30,807 nt of DNA from EsbW-18 sp964634615 (lineage in GTDB: Bacteria > Patescibacteriota > Minisyncoccia > Phycocordibacterales > EsbW-18): contig CAZWLQ010000009.1 of the NCBI GenBank assembly GCA_964634615.1, positions 1-30,807 of the forward strand. Direction: 5' to 3'. Numbering within the stretch: position 1 is the first letter of the stretch; each line of letters opens with the position of its first letter. The position numbers and the translations under genes are program-made. A model generated the notes under the pieces. It ran no database searches, was not told where the DNA came from, and worked only from the letters and a program-made list of their open reading frames with translations. Positions 22,101-28,100 of this stretch are shown here, piece after piece.

Positions 22101-22391
22101 AAGCTGAAGGGCGCACCGCAAGGATTGACCTCGATTGTGTACGGACATATTGATGATGTTCGTCCGATTTTGACCAAGAAAGGCGACAAGATGGCCTTTC
22201 TCCATGTGAGCGATCTTACGGGCACCGTTGAAATTGTGGTGTTTCCAAAAACCTACGAAGCATATAAAAACCTTTTGATTCCAGAGACCTGTGTCGGCAT
22301 CAAAGGCAAAATGTCGTCTCGAAATGGCGATACCAGTATCGTCGCGGATATCGTGAAGCCGATGACATCCCGCGTTGACAGCACAACCTAA
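19191..22391 (+). CDS. dnaE: DNA polymerase III alpha subunit (DnaE1 type)
   Basis: A 1,066-residue replicative polymerase. The PHP domain comes first (VHLHTHSHYSLLSALPQIDALV, with HxH-type metal ligands retained). The polymerase core follows, with GSVGGSLVSFLLGIT near residue 355 and the catalytic PDIDLDIADNRRDE near 390, then the YGFNKAHAASYGRLAYQTAYMKANYP segment and finger/thumb regions. A C-terminal OB domain (about 980-1040) has SIVYGHIDDVRPILTKKGDKMAFLHVSDLTG. The ATG at 19191 matches the family start; an upstream in-frame extension is rejected. The thrS leader promoter lies in its last codons. Confidence 0.97.
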   Translation: MSSFVHLHTHSHYSLLSALPQIDALVAHAKKYGMPALALTDNGNLYGAIEFYKECKKADIKPILGVDFYIAPRTRNDKESGIDTKRTRIVLLAKNDAGYKNLIKLVTYSHLEGFYYKPRVDKELLERYREGLVAIVPAFNSELTNALKAGHTSDVQATIDRYRSWYGDDSVFLEITHNPDLEGHSDLMKKLRAFANEHMVPLVATGDVYYLTPEDAPARRTLVSIQSGGEYRGNDGEADLSFKSPDEMEKIFKDTPEALANSGKIADMCDLTIPLGAWYFPDFAIPEGSTHAEELRKLVWEKAREKGFGERQDAKERLDFELETITSKGYAPYFLVVGDLLRYARENGIYTNTRGSVGGSLVSFLLGITTVDPFEYKLPFERFLNPLRPSPPDIDLDIADNRRDEMIGYARKKYGENKVAQIGTFGTMMARGSVRDTARAMGYDLSLADEIAKMIPFGSQGFPMSIERAIEETPDLKKRYDEDEDVRRIIDMAKKVEGCARHISVHAAGVVLSPFPLEDVVPVQWDPKGEGKLITQYDMHAVEDVGLLKFDFLGLKNLAVLADSVKRVEKIYGTVIDVEKLPLDDKKTFEMLARGETMSVFQLAGGAMTQFLKELRPTTVHDLNAMVALYRPGPMKNIPEYIARKHGKKPIIYYHPKMKDFLERSYGILVYQDDLLETALNLAGYTWETVDKFRKAVGKKIPEEMAKQHKIFVAGCIEHSGMTEAQAEGLWALFEPFQGYGFNKAHAASYGRLAYQTAYMKANYPTAYMAAVLTADAGDVDAIAEIISACKRMHVDVLPPDVNESLADFSVVTKDMSADGVERIRFGLYSIKNFGEGVGDAIIKERKENGQFASLDDFLLRVKDRNLNKKSLEALIKCGALDAFGERGAMLANIDDLLAHHKQGLTQSTEQTSLFGGSVFETAPLKLKEAKPATRGEMLAWEKDLLGLYVSGHPLDAYKQFLSTTNTSIEKLKGAPQGLTSIVYGHIDDVRPILTKKGDKMAFLHVSDLTGTVEIVVFPKTYEAYKNLLIPETCVGIKGKMSSRNGDTSIVADIVKPMTSRVDSTT

Positions 22392-22402
22392 TGCGCTAGG
22401 AT
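22375..22402 (+). promoter_or_regulatory. Promoter of the thrS leader
   Basis: Consensus TTGACA (22375-22380), a 16-bp spacer and TAGGAT (22397-22402). It overlaps the last codons of dnaE. Transcription would start near 22409, about 6 nt before the leader-peptide ATG. Confidence 0.7.
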
Positions 22403-22414
22403 ATAACCACCGTG

Positions 22415-22450
22415 ATGGCAAGACATCTTATCACCACAGGCACCGAGTAA
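22415..22450 (+). CDS. Threonine leader peptide for thrS attenuation
   Basis: An 11-codon ORF, MARHLITTGTE, ending in TAA. Three of the last five codons are Thr (ACC 22433, ACA 22436, ACC 22442). It begins about 6 nt after the expected transcription start and ends 38 nt before the stem of an intrinsic terminator, with thrS downstream. Placement, Thr-rich end and following alternative stems match amino-acid leader peptides such as those of the E. coli thr and pheST operons. Translation of the ORF itself is inferred. No gene symbol is assigned, because this leader has no established name here. Confidence 0.7.
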   Translation: MARHLITTGTE

Positions 22451-22511
22451 TCGCTCTCTCCCGGAGGGGTGGCTCGTTTGTGCAAGTCCCTTCTTCCGGA
22501 AGGGCTTTTTT
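22451..22511 (+). promoter_or_regulatory. Transcription attenuator of thrS (alternative hairpins)
   Basis: Region 1 (CTCTC within 22454-22460) can pair with region 2 (GAGGGG, 22464-22469). Region 2 (GGAGGG, 22463-22468) can instead pair with region 3 (CCCTTC, 22488-22493). Region 3 otherwise pairs with region 4 (GAAGGG, 22499-22504) to make the terminator, which ends in TTTTTT (22506-22511). A ribosome stalled on the last Thr codons would cover region 1, allow the 2:3 antiterminator and let thrS be transcribed. Pairing was worked out by eye. Confidence 0.65.
22484..22511 (+). terminator. Intrinsic terminator inside the thrS leader
   Basis: CCCTTC, loop TTCCG and GAAGGG form a 6-bp stem extended by A/G-T/C pairs around a bulged T, followed by six T residues. 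It lies 22 nt before the thrS ATG and is the 3:4 stem of the attenuator. Confidence 0.75.
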
Positions 22512-22533
22512 CGTATACTTATTACAATACTTT

Positions 22534-24267
22534 ATGAATGAATCACTCGCCCACAAACGACACACGCTCGCCCATCTTTTAGCCGCAGCGGTTAAAGAAC
22601 TGTATCCCGAGGCACAACCAACACTTGGACCCTCGATTGATAACGGTTTCTACTACGACTTCGACACGCTGCCTGACCCAGAGTTGAAGGCGCTTGAAAA
22701 ACAGATGCGAAAGCTTCTTCCCTCGTGGACCGAATTCACCCACAAAGAGGTTTCCGCAGAAGAGGCGCGTGAATTCTTTGCAGGAAACAAGTACAAGTTG
22801 GAGTTGATTGAAGAAATCAGTGCGAAGGGCGAAGTAATCACGCTCTACACGTGCGGCGACTTCACTGACCTCTGTCGTGGTGGTCATGCGGAGAATCCTG
22901 CGAAGGAAATCCCATCGGATTCATTCAAACTCTCGCATGTTGCAGGTGCATACTGGCGAGGCGATGAGAAGAACGCGATGTTGACCCGAGTGTATGGTCT
23001 CGCGTTCGACACCAAAGAAGACCTCGACGCATACGAACTCCAGCAAGAAGAGGCGAAGAAGCGCGACCACCGCAAGATTGGTCAGGAACAAGAACTCTTC
23101 TTTATTGATGAGATGGTGGGTAAAGGTCTTGTGATGTGGCTTCCTAAGGGCAACATCATCAAAAAAGCTATCGAGAATCTCGCCGAAGAGATGGAAGAAA
23201 AAGGCGGCTATGTTCGTGTCAGTACTCCTCACATCGCAAAAGAGGAACTCTTCCTCACGTCAGGACATCTTCCGTATTACAAAGACAGTATGTATCCCGC
23301 GATGGTCATGGATGACGGCACCTACTACCTTCGCGCAATGAACTGTCCGCATCATCACCGCATCTACCTCCACAAACCGCACAGCTACCGCGAGCTACCG
23401 CTTCGTATCGCTGAATACGGCACCGTCTACCGCAATGAACTCTCGGGAACACTTGCCGGACTTTTGCGTGTCCGCGGCCTCGCGATGAACGACGCTCATA
23501 TCTACTGCCGCAAAGACCAGATCGAAGAAGAATTCAAAGCCGTCATGCGACTTGTCATGGATTACTTTAAGATCTTTGGACTCAACGACTACTGGTTCCG
23601 TCTCTCAAAATGGAGCTCTGCACATACGGACAAGTACATCAATGAACCTGCAAACTGGGAACACAGCGAGAGCGTTTTGCGTAAGGTGCTCACCGAAATG
23701 CAGGTTCCATTCGTCGAAGCAGAGGATGAGGCGGCATTTTACGGACCAAAGGTGGACGTGCAATTTAAATCTGCCCTCGGACGTGAAGAAACGATGTCGA
23801 CGATCCAGCTCGACTTCTTGGCAAAAAGCCGCTTCGGACTGTCATACACCGACGAAACCGGCGCTGACAACAATGAGGTCTTCGTAGTTCACCGCGCACC
23901 GCTCTCGACTCATGAACGATTCATGGCATTCCTCATCGAACACTTTGCAGGCGTCTTCCCTACATGGCTCTCCCCCGTTCAAGTTTCGGTAATCCCTATC
24001 AGCGACAAACACATCGAAGCCGCTCAAGGTATCGTCGCTCAACTCAAAGAAGCTGGTGTGCGTGTCGAACTCGATGGCTCGAACGAAACGCTCGGCAAAA
24101 AAATCCGATCGTGGAAGCTCGCAAAGAATCCGTATGCAGTCGTTCTTGGGGACAAGGAAGTCGAGAGCGGCATTCTCGCAGTTGAGACACGCTCCGGCGA
24201 AAAGCATTCTCTCTCTGTAGAAGATTTCGTCGCGCGTTTGAAGAAAGAAATTACGGAACGACTATAG
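22534..24267 (+). CDS. thrS: Threonyl-tRNA synthetase lacking the TGS domain
   Basis: A 577-residue ThrRS. It begins at the editing domain: HTLAHLLAAA (His10, His14) and LCRGGHA (Cys114, His118) are its active-site ligands, so serine mischarging can still be corrected. The class II catalytic core follows with MNCPHHH (Cys271 as zinc ligand), motif 2 YRNELSG and motif 3, then the anticodon-binding domain (from about 475, VSVIPISDKHIEAAQ). The N-terminal TGS domain (about 60 residues) of usual ThrRS is absent. A longer in-frame ORF reaches back over the terminator, has no TGS-like sequence and is rejected. Expression is probably set by the attenuator just upstream. TACAAT (22523-22528) might add a weak second promoter. 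Confidence 0.95.
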   Translation: MNESLAHKRHTLAHLLAAAVKELYPEAQPTLGPSIDNGFYYDFDTLPDPELKALEKQMRKLLPSWTEFTHKEVSAEEAREFFAGNKYKLELIEEISAKGEVITLYTCGDFTDLCRGGHAENPAKEIPSDSFKLSHVAGAYWRGDEKNAMLTRVYGLAFDTKEDLDAYELQQEEAKKRDHRKIGQEQELFFIDEMVGKGLVMWLPKGNIIKKAIENLAEEMEEKGGYVRVSTPHIAKEELFLTSGHLPYYKDSMYPAMVMDDGTYYLRAMNCPHHHRIYLHKPHSYRELPLRIAEYGTVYRNELSGTLAGLLRVRGLAMNDAHIYCRKDQIEEEFKAVMRLVMDYFKIFGLNDYWFRLSKWSSAHTDKYINEPANWEHSESVLRKVLTEMQVPFVEAEDEAAFYGPKVDVQFKSALGREETMSTIQLDFLAKSRFGLSYTDETGADNNEVFVVHRAPLSTHERFMAFLIEHFAGVFPTWLSPVQVSVIPISDKHIEAAQGIVAQLKEAGVRVELDGSNETLGKKIRSWKLAKNPYAVVLGDKEVESGILAVETRSGEKHSLSVEDFVARLKKEITERL

Positions 24268-24268
24268 A

Positions 24269-24296
24269 TTGACAATTCCTTAAAATACTATAGAAT
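24269..24296 (+). promoter_or_regulatory. Strong promoter for the 24331 gene
   Basis: Consensus TTGACA (24269-24274), a 16-bp spacer and TAGAAT (24291-24296). The leader is about 28 nt and carries AAAGGAGAGG as a Shine-Dalgarno sequence. Confidence 0.7.
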
Positions 24297-24330
24297 ATAC
24301 TCTAGAAAATTCTCGAAAGGAGAGGAAACA

Positions 24331-24612
24331 ATGAGAAGTGTGCGATCGTTCTTCCGATCTACCCTCGACGTAATCCTGACACCAGTCCTCGTGTGTCTCT
24401 GGTTCATGAGAAGCAAGAAAGCTCGAATCCAAGAGGCACGGGAACACTACATCGAAGGATTCAATCTTAATCGTATTGATCTAGAGGAAGATCACCAAGG
24501 CGCGTTCCATAACAAAAAGAAGTGTGATCTTTGCCGAGCCATGGCAAAAGATCCAGAACTCTGGTACGAATACACCCGACGGCGATATGCCTATTGGGAG
24601 AGTCAGGGATAA
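24331..24612 (+). CDS. Small membrane-anchored protein with a CxxC motif
   Basis: A 93-residue protein that I do not recognise. A basic N-terminus is followed by one membrane segment (about 11-26, TLDVILTPVLVCLWFM), then a charged cytoplasmic part. CDLC (65-68), with His54 and His60 before it, could bind a metal or undergo redox chemistry. It has a consensus promoter, a good Shine-Dalgarno (GGAGAGG) and its own terminator, so it is a monocistronic gene made in quantity. This contrasts with the SD-free housekeeping genes around it. Confidence 0.6.
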   Translation: MRSVRSFFRSTLDVILTPVLVCLWFMRSKKARIQEAREHYIEGFNLNRIDLEEDHQGAFHNKKKCDLCRAMAKDPELWYEYTRRRYAYWESQG

Positions 24613-24619
24613 TGCCGCC

Positions 24620-24656
24620 GAAAGAGCCCTCGCGCGCTCCGGCGGCTCTTTCGTTT
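24620..24656 (+). terminator. Intrinsic terminator after the CxxC protein gene
   Basis: GAAAGAGCC (24620-24628) and GGCTCTTTC (24644-24652) form a 9-bp stem, followed by GTTTCT. It also separates this gene from the convergent protease gene. Confidence 0.65.
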
Positions 24657-25058
24657 CTACCCCCCAAACTCCTCTTCTTCCCGCTTCTGAATCCCCTCCT
24701 CGTCATGGCCAAAATGGTGGCCGAGTTCGTGCCACAACGTCTCATAAATCAAGTTCGCGATATCCTTCCCAGAATTGGTGGCTTCCTCCTCAAGAGCGAG
24801 CTTATAGAGCGTCACAGAGTCGGGTAAAAGCGGCACAGCATCGTTGTCTCGCTCGGTTCGAGGTACCCCTTGGTAGAGCCCTAAAAGCTCGGTTAGGGAC
24901 TCGAGCGCTAGGTCTTCCCGCACGGGCTCACTTGGCACGTCCTCAACCAAAATCGCCACATTCTGCACCTGCTCTCGGATATGCTCGGGCAGTCGAGCAA
25001 AAGCGGCTCCGACCATCTCATCAAACTCTTCTTTTGTGTATGAATGCGGTTCGTTCAT
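24657..25058 (-). CDS. Zincin-like metallopeptidase-type protein (DUF1025/TTHA0227-like)
   Basis: A 133-residue protein of the small MMP/TTHA0227-like family. The zinc site is HELGHHFGHDEEG near residues 111-123, an HExxHxxGxxD motif, and the upstream part has the family pattern FDEMVGAAFARLPEHIREQVQNVAILVEDVPS and LLGLYQGVP. Family members are predicted metalloproteases; substrates are unknown. It starts 2 nt after the tag stop and is last in a four-gene unit with repair-type genes. It carries all metal ligands, so activity is plausible. Confidence 0.85.
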   Translation of the reverse strand: MNEPHSYTKEEFDEMVGAAFARLPEHIREQVQNVAILVEDVPSEPVREDLALESLTELLGLYQGVPRTERDNDAVPLLPDSVTLYKLALEEEATNSGKDIANLIYETLWHELGHHFGHDEEGIQKREEEEFGG

Positions 25059-25060
25059 GG

Positions 25061-25648
25061 CTATTTCTTTGTCACCTGATTGTACCTGAAGCAGGTCATC
25101 ACGTGATCGTTGATCATACCGGTTGCTTGCATATGCGCGTAGATGGTCGTTGAACCCAAGAATTTGAATCCCCGCTTCTTTAAGTCTTTTGCGAGCGCAT
25201 CGGATTCTTTTGAGGTTGGTTTGTAGTCTTTATTCGTGCGAAGTTTATTCTTTTTTGGTTTTCCACCGACGAAGCTCCAGATGTATGTTGAAAACGTACC
25301 AAATTCTTTTTGCACTTCAAGAAAACGTTTTGCATTATTGATTGCCGCTTCAATCTTTGCTCGGTTTCTGATGATGCCCTCGTTCTTTAAAAGTTTCCCT
25401 ACATCACGCGCGGTAAACTTTGCTACGTTCTTTGGGTTGAATCCGGCGAACGCCTTTCGGTAGTTCTCACGCTTTCGCAGAACCGTAATCCACGAGAGTC
25501 CTGCCTGGGCACTCTCAAGCACTAAGAATTCAAAGATGGTTCGGTCATCATAAACCGGAGAACCCCACTCATGGTCGTGATACGCCTCATACAGTGCGTC
25601 GCCCTCCTTCACCCACGGGCAGCGTTTCTTGGTTTTTGTAGAAGACAT
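25061..25648 (-). CDS. tag: DNA-3-methyladenine glycosylase I
   Basis: A 195-residue Tag family glycosylase, which excises 3-methyladenine from alkylated DNA. The start has CPW (Cys10) and YHDHEWG. ESAQAGLSWITVLRKRENYRKAF contains the catalytic-pocket Glu, and the C-terminal NDHVMTCFRY supplies the remaining His and Cys ligands of the structural zinc. Length is normal. The gene starts 2 nt after the alkyltransferase-like gene stop and ends 2 nt before the protease gene, a tight operon devoted at least partly to alkylation damage. Confidence 0.95.
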   Translation of the reverse strand: MSSTKTKKRCPWVKEGDALYEAYHDHEWGSPVYDDRTIFEFLVLESAQAGLSWITVLRKRENYRKAFAGFNPKNVAKFTARDVGKLLKNEGIIRNRAKIEAAINNAKRFLEVQKEFGTFSTYIWSFVGGKPKKNKLRTNKDYKPTSKESDALAKDLKKRGFKFLGSTTIYAHMQATGMINDHVMTCFRYNQVTKK

Positions 25649-25650
25649 GT

Positions 25651-25980
25651 TTAGCGGAATTCGTAGAGCTTATCGGCAAAATTTTTGATGCGGTCGTCCT
25701 TATCAATTTCTATACCCTCTTCTTTGTAGAGTTTCATGCGCTTTGCACGATATTCGTCATTCACCCAAATGTGCCCGTCCGCATAAACGATTCGATGGAA
25801 GGGAATTGCAATGCCCTGATCCGCGGCTTTTGAGAGAATCGAGGTAATGCTTTGCGCAGCCATGCCTCCCCCGCCACACGCTTTTGAAATTCGCCCGTAG
25901 GTCGTAACGCGTCCTTTCGGAATCTTTCGTGCCGCATCAATCACCCGTTCGGAGAAAGTTTTGATCTTAGATTCTTTCAT
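25651..25980 (-). CDS. Alkyltransferase-like (ATL) protein without Cys or Arg finger
   Basis: A 109-residue protein homologous to the C-terminal domain of O6-alkylguanine-DNA methyltransferase: IPKGRVTTYGRISKACG leads into the DNA-binding helix and then IPFHRIV. The active-site PCHR is PFHR (60-63), with Phe61 for Cys, so it cannot accept alkyl groups. The Arg finger of MGMT/ATL (AAR-AVG context) appears to be Gln43 in AAQSIT. ATL proteins bind alkylated guanine and hand it to nucleotide excision repair. Loss of the Arg finger makes even that uncertain. Cotranscribed with tag. Confidence 0.85.
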   Translation of the reverse strand: MKESKIKTFSERVIDAARKIPKGRVTTYGRISKACGGGGMAAQSITSILSKAADQGIAIPFHRIVYADGHIWVNDEYRAKRMKLYKEEGIEIDKDDRIKNFADKLYEFR

Positions 25981-25995
25981 GTAATCGAATTCGCA

Positions 25996-26598
25996 TTAAA
26001 CAACATCAAAATATTTGAGAACCTCTTCCCAATTTTTTACGCGGCTAACCCCATCAGGTAACTGATCAGTTTTATTCCACGCATACTCTCCGAACAACAA
26101 GCCCTTAATCCCCACAGATGCTGCCGCAGAAACGTGTTTGAGCTGATCGTCAATTAAGTAATCCACCTTGAGACTCTGAGCAAGTTCAGCTTTTGTGAGG
26201 TGTAAACCACCTATATCTCCCGTATCGTAAAAGCCACAATAAACACAATTATCAAAGATGCTTGGATAATGTTTTTCTATCCACTCTTGTGTGAGTTTTT
26301 CTAATACTCGACGTCGACTTGTAAGGATGGTGAGATTAAACCTCTCCTTGAGTTTTTCAAGTGTCTTCCGTGCATCAAACATCGCCTCATAGACACTTAC
26401 TCGATCGGAGAGATGAAATTCTTCTGTTCTCTTTTTTTCCTCTTCTAATTCAATTTTCCACATCTCAGCCCAATGCTCTTGGTAGTCTTCGGGCTTCAGA
26501 TGCGTGCCATATTTACTATTACTCCATTCAACAAAACTGGCCGCGCTTGAGGAAAGCACGTCATCAATATCTATAGCGATCGTGGGTTTGGTACCCAT
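25996..26598 (-). CDS. HAD-superfamily phosphatase, 5'(3')-nucleotidase-like
   Basis: A 200-residue HAD protein. Motif I is DIDDVL (Asp10 nucleophile, Asp12 acid/base), motif II is LTSRRR, and the motif III Lys may be in HLTKAEL before motif IV DYLIDD. The helical cap (about 15-75, HWAEMWKIELEEEKKRTEEFH) resembles 5'-nucleotidases of the NT5C type, which dephosphorylate (deoxy)nucleotides. Its ATG lies only 8 nt after the 3' end of tRNA-Glu, so it is probably expressed from the tRNA transcript and released by tRNA processing. Its exact substrate is unknown. Confidence 0.75.
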   Translation of the reverse strand: MGTKPTIAIDIDDVLSSSAASFVEWSNSKYGTHLKPEDYQEHWAEMWKIELEEEKKRTEEFHLSDRVSVYEAMFDARKTLEKLKERFNLTILTSRRRVLEKLTQEWIEKHYPSIFDNCVYCGFYDTGDIGGLHLTKAELAQSLKVDYLIDDQLKHVSAAASVGIKGLLFGEYAWNKTDQLPDGVSRVKNWEEVLKYFDVV

Positions 26599-26606
26599 AT
26601 ATTTTG

Positions 26607-26681
26607 TGACCCCATCGGGATTCGAACCCGAGTTTTCGCCTTGAGAAGGCGACGTCCTAGGCCAGGCTAGACGATGGGGCC
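26607..26681 (-). tRNA. tRNA-Glu (anticodon CTC)
   Basis: The full cloverleaf is visible. The acceptor stem GGCCCCA pairs with TGGGGTC (one G-U), the D stem is GTC/GAC, the anticodon stem TCGCC/GGCGA holds the loop TTCTCAA with anticodon CTC, and the T arm TCGGG-TTCGAAT-CCCGA is standard. The discriminator base is A and CCA is not encoded, so tRNA nucleotidyltransferase is needed. The 104 bp between murF and the tRNA carry T-rich tracts but no clear promoter. Confidence 0.95.
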
Positions 26682-26686
26682 AAAAT

Positions 26687-26703
26687 CAACAATCAACCAA
26701 CAA
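26687..26703 (-). repeat. Second copy of a 17-bp TTG-rich element
   Basis: On the minus strand TTGTTGGTTGATTGTTG lies 5 nt before tRNA-Glu. The identical 17-mer occurs on the plus strand at 12823-12839, where its first six bases serve as the -35 of a promoter. The other bases of 26682-26785 are A/T-rich and hold a direct repeat of GGGTATAG. Confidence 0.5.
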
Positions 26704-26785
26704 CAGACAAGTTACAATAAAAAACAGCCAAAAACAACGAGAAATTTTCTATACCCTACACCCCAATGGCTATACCCTGGCATTT

Positions 26786-28069
26786 CTACCGCCTCTCCCA
26801 TTCTCTTCCCTGTCGTACAAGGAGCTTTATATCTTTTTGATCTTTGAGGAGCGCCTTGGTGACGTGCTCAATGCGAACACCCTGTGAACCCTTGGTGAGA
26901 ATCGCATCGCCACTTTCAACATGTTCGCGCACGTACGGTGCTGCTTCGGGCGACGTATCGAATGAAACCACATCTTTGAGTCCCGCATTCTTTGCTGCTT
27001 GCGCAATTTCTCTTGCTTCAGAGCCGACTGTAATCAGTGTATCGAGCACACTTGCTGCGAGTTCTCCAATTTCTTTGTGTGCCTCTTTTGAAAGGCGACC
27101 GAGTTCGCGCATGTCACCCAATACCGCGCGCTTCTTGCCACGCGCACGAACATCGCGGAGTGCTTCAAGTGCCTCGCGTGCTGCAACCGGCGAGGAGTTA
27201 TACGTATCATCAATCAAAATACTGTCGCGGACACCCTTCAAGAGTCGCATGCGACCAGCGCCAGGCTCGTGTTTTTCGAGCGCATTGATTGCAACCTCAA
27301 GATCAATCGCACACGCCTTTGCGACCGCGCATGCCGCAAGGACAGGATAGATGAACTGTCGGCCAACAACACCCTTCTGTGTAATTGGAAACGCGGATGA
27401 ACCAACGAGAATGTTTGCCTCGATACCTTCCGGCGTACCATATGCGTCGTAGTTTATGAGATATTTATCACCGCGAACTGTTGCGCCTTCGTTAAAACCA
27501 AACGTCATCGAGCGACCCTTGAAGATTCCTTTGTAGACCAGTACGCGCGGATCGTCTTGTATGAAAATAGCAGCGCCATCTTGCTTGATGCCCGAGAGAA
27601 TTAAAAGTTTTTCGCGAACCAACTGCTCAACCGTCAGGAACGCTTCGACATGCACCGGTTTGTCTCCAATGTAGGTGACGACCGCGATGTCGAGGGTCAA
27701 CCATCGCATCGCACGAGCCATGTCACCAGGATGATCCACACCGATTTCAAGAACCAGCACATCGGGATACTCACGAGAGAAAAGAATCTCGACCACGCCC
27801 GTCATAATCACCGAGAGCCAACCGAATACACTTCCCCACGCGGTATCTTTGCCAATGATGGTCAAGGGAATTCCGAACTCTGAATTGAAGCTCTTTTGAC
27901 TTTTGCGAACCGTGTATGACGTTCCAACAACCGCAGCGATTGCGTCTTTGGTCGAGGTCTTGCCGACGCTTCCGGTAACACCGATAACAATCGGTTTGTA
28001 TTTTTTGAGTATGGCGCGCGCCTCCAGGGTGAGGATGCCGACGATGATGTTTTTGAAGAAGGCTTTCAT
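26786..28069 (-). CDS. murF: MurF-type Mur ligase lacking most of the N-terminal domain
   Basis: A 427-residue Mur ligase. The ATP-binding loop is VTGSVGKTST (Lys37), near residue 33, whereas in usual MurF it lies around residue 107. The central domain has EIGVDHPGDM, and the C-terminal domain has DDTYNSSPVAAREAL with GxMRELG. Ligation of D-Ala-D-Ala to the UDP-MurNAc tripeptide is the expected reaction, and the dcw neighbours agree. The N-terminus is a short helix (FFKNIIVGILTLEARAIL) instead of the UDP-binding domain. It follows ftsI by 31 nt. Confidence 0.85.
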   Translation of the reverse strand: MKAFFKNIIVGILTLEARAILKKYKPIVIGVTGSVGKTSTKDAIAAVVGTSYTVRKSQKSFNSEFGIPLTIIGKDTAWGSVFGWLSVIMTGVVEILFSREYPDVLVLEIGVDHPGDMARAMRWLTLDIAVVTYIGDKPVHVEAFLTVEQLVREKLLILSGIKQDGAAIFIQDDPRVLVYKGIFKGRSMTFGFNEGATVRGDKYLINYDAYGTPEGIEANILVGSSAFPITQKGVVGRQFIYPVLAACAVAKACAIDLEVAINALEKHEPGAGRMRLLKGVRDSILIDDTYNSSPVAAREALEALRDVRARGKKRAVLGDMRELGRLSKEAHKEIGELAASVLDTLITVGSEAREIAQAAKNAGLKDVVSFDTSPEAAPYVREHVESGDAILTKGSQGVRIEHVTKALLKDQKDIKLLVRQGREWERR

Positions 28070-28100
28070 GAAATTCTGCCCTCATGGCTCTGCGAGACGG

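Noticed and set aside
22460..22480. A T-box-like GGGGTGGCTCG segment before thrS
   Set aside because: It resembles the T-box core AGGGTGGNACCGCG only in part, the leader of about 100 nt is too short for a normal Stem I, and no specifier loop with a Thr codon was found. The leader-peptide model explains the sequence better.
22375..22533. Longer thrS ORF beginning at 22375
   Set aside because: It runs through the leader, attenuator and T-run and does not encode a TGS domain.
24524..25153. A 209-codon plus-strand ORF across the CxxC gene end and the protease gene
   Set aside because: It overlaps a real gene, a terminator and two minus-strand genes with clear catalytic motifs; composition is Arg/Ser/Pro-rich as in shadow frames.
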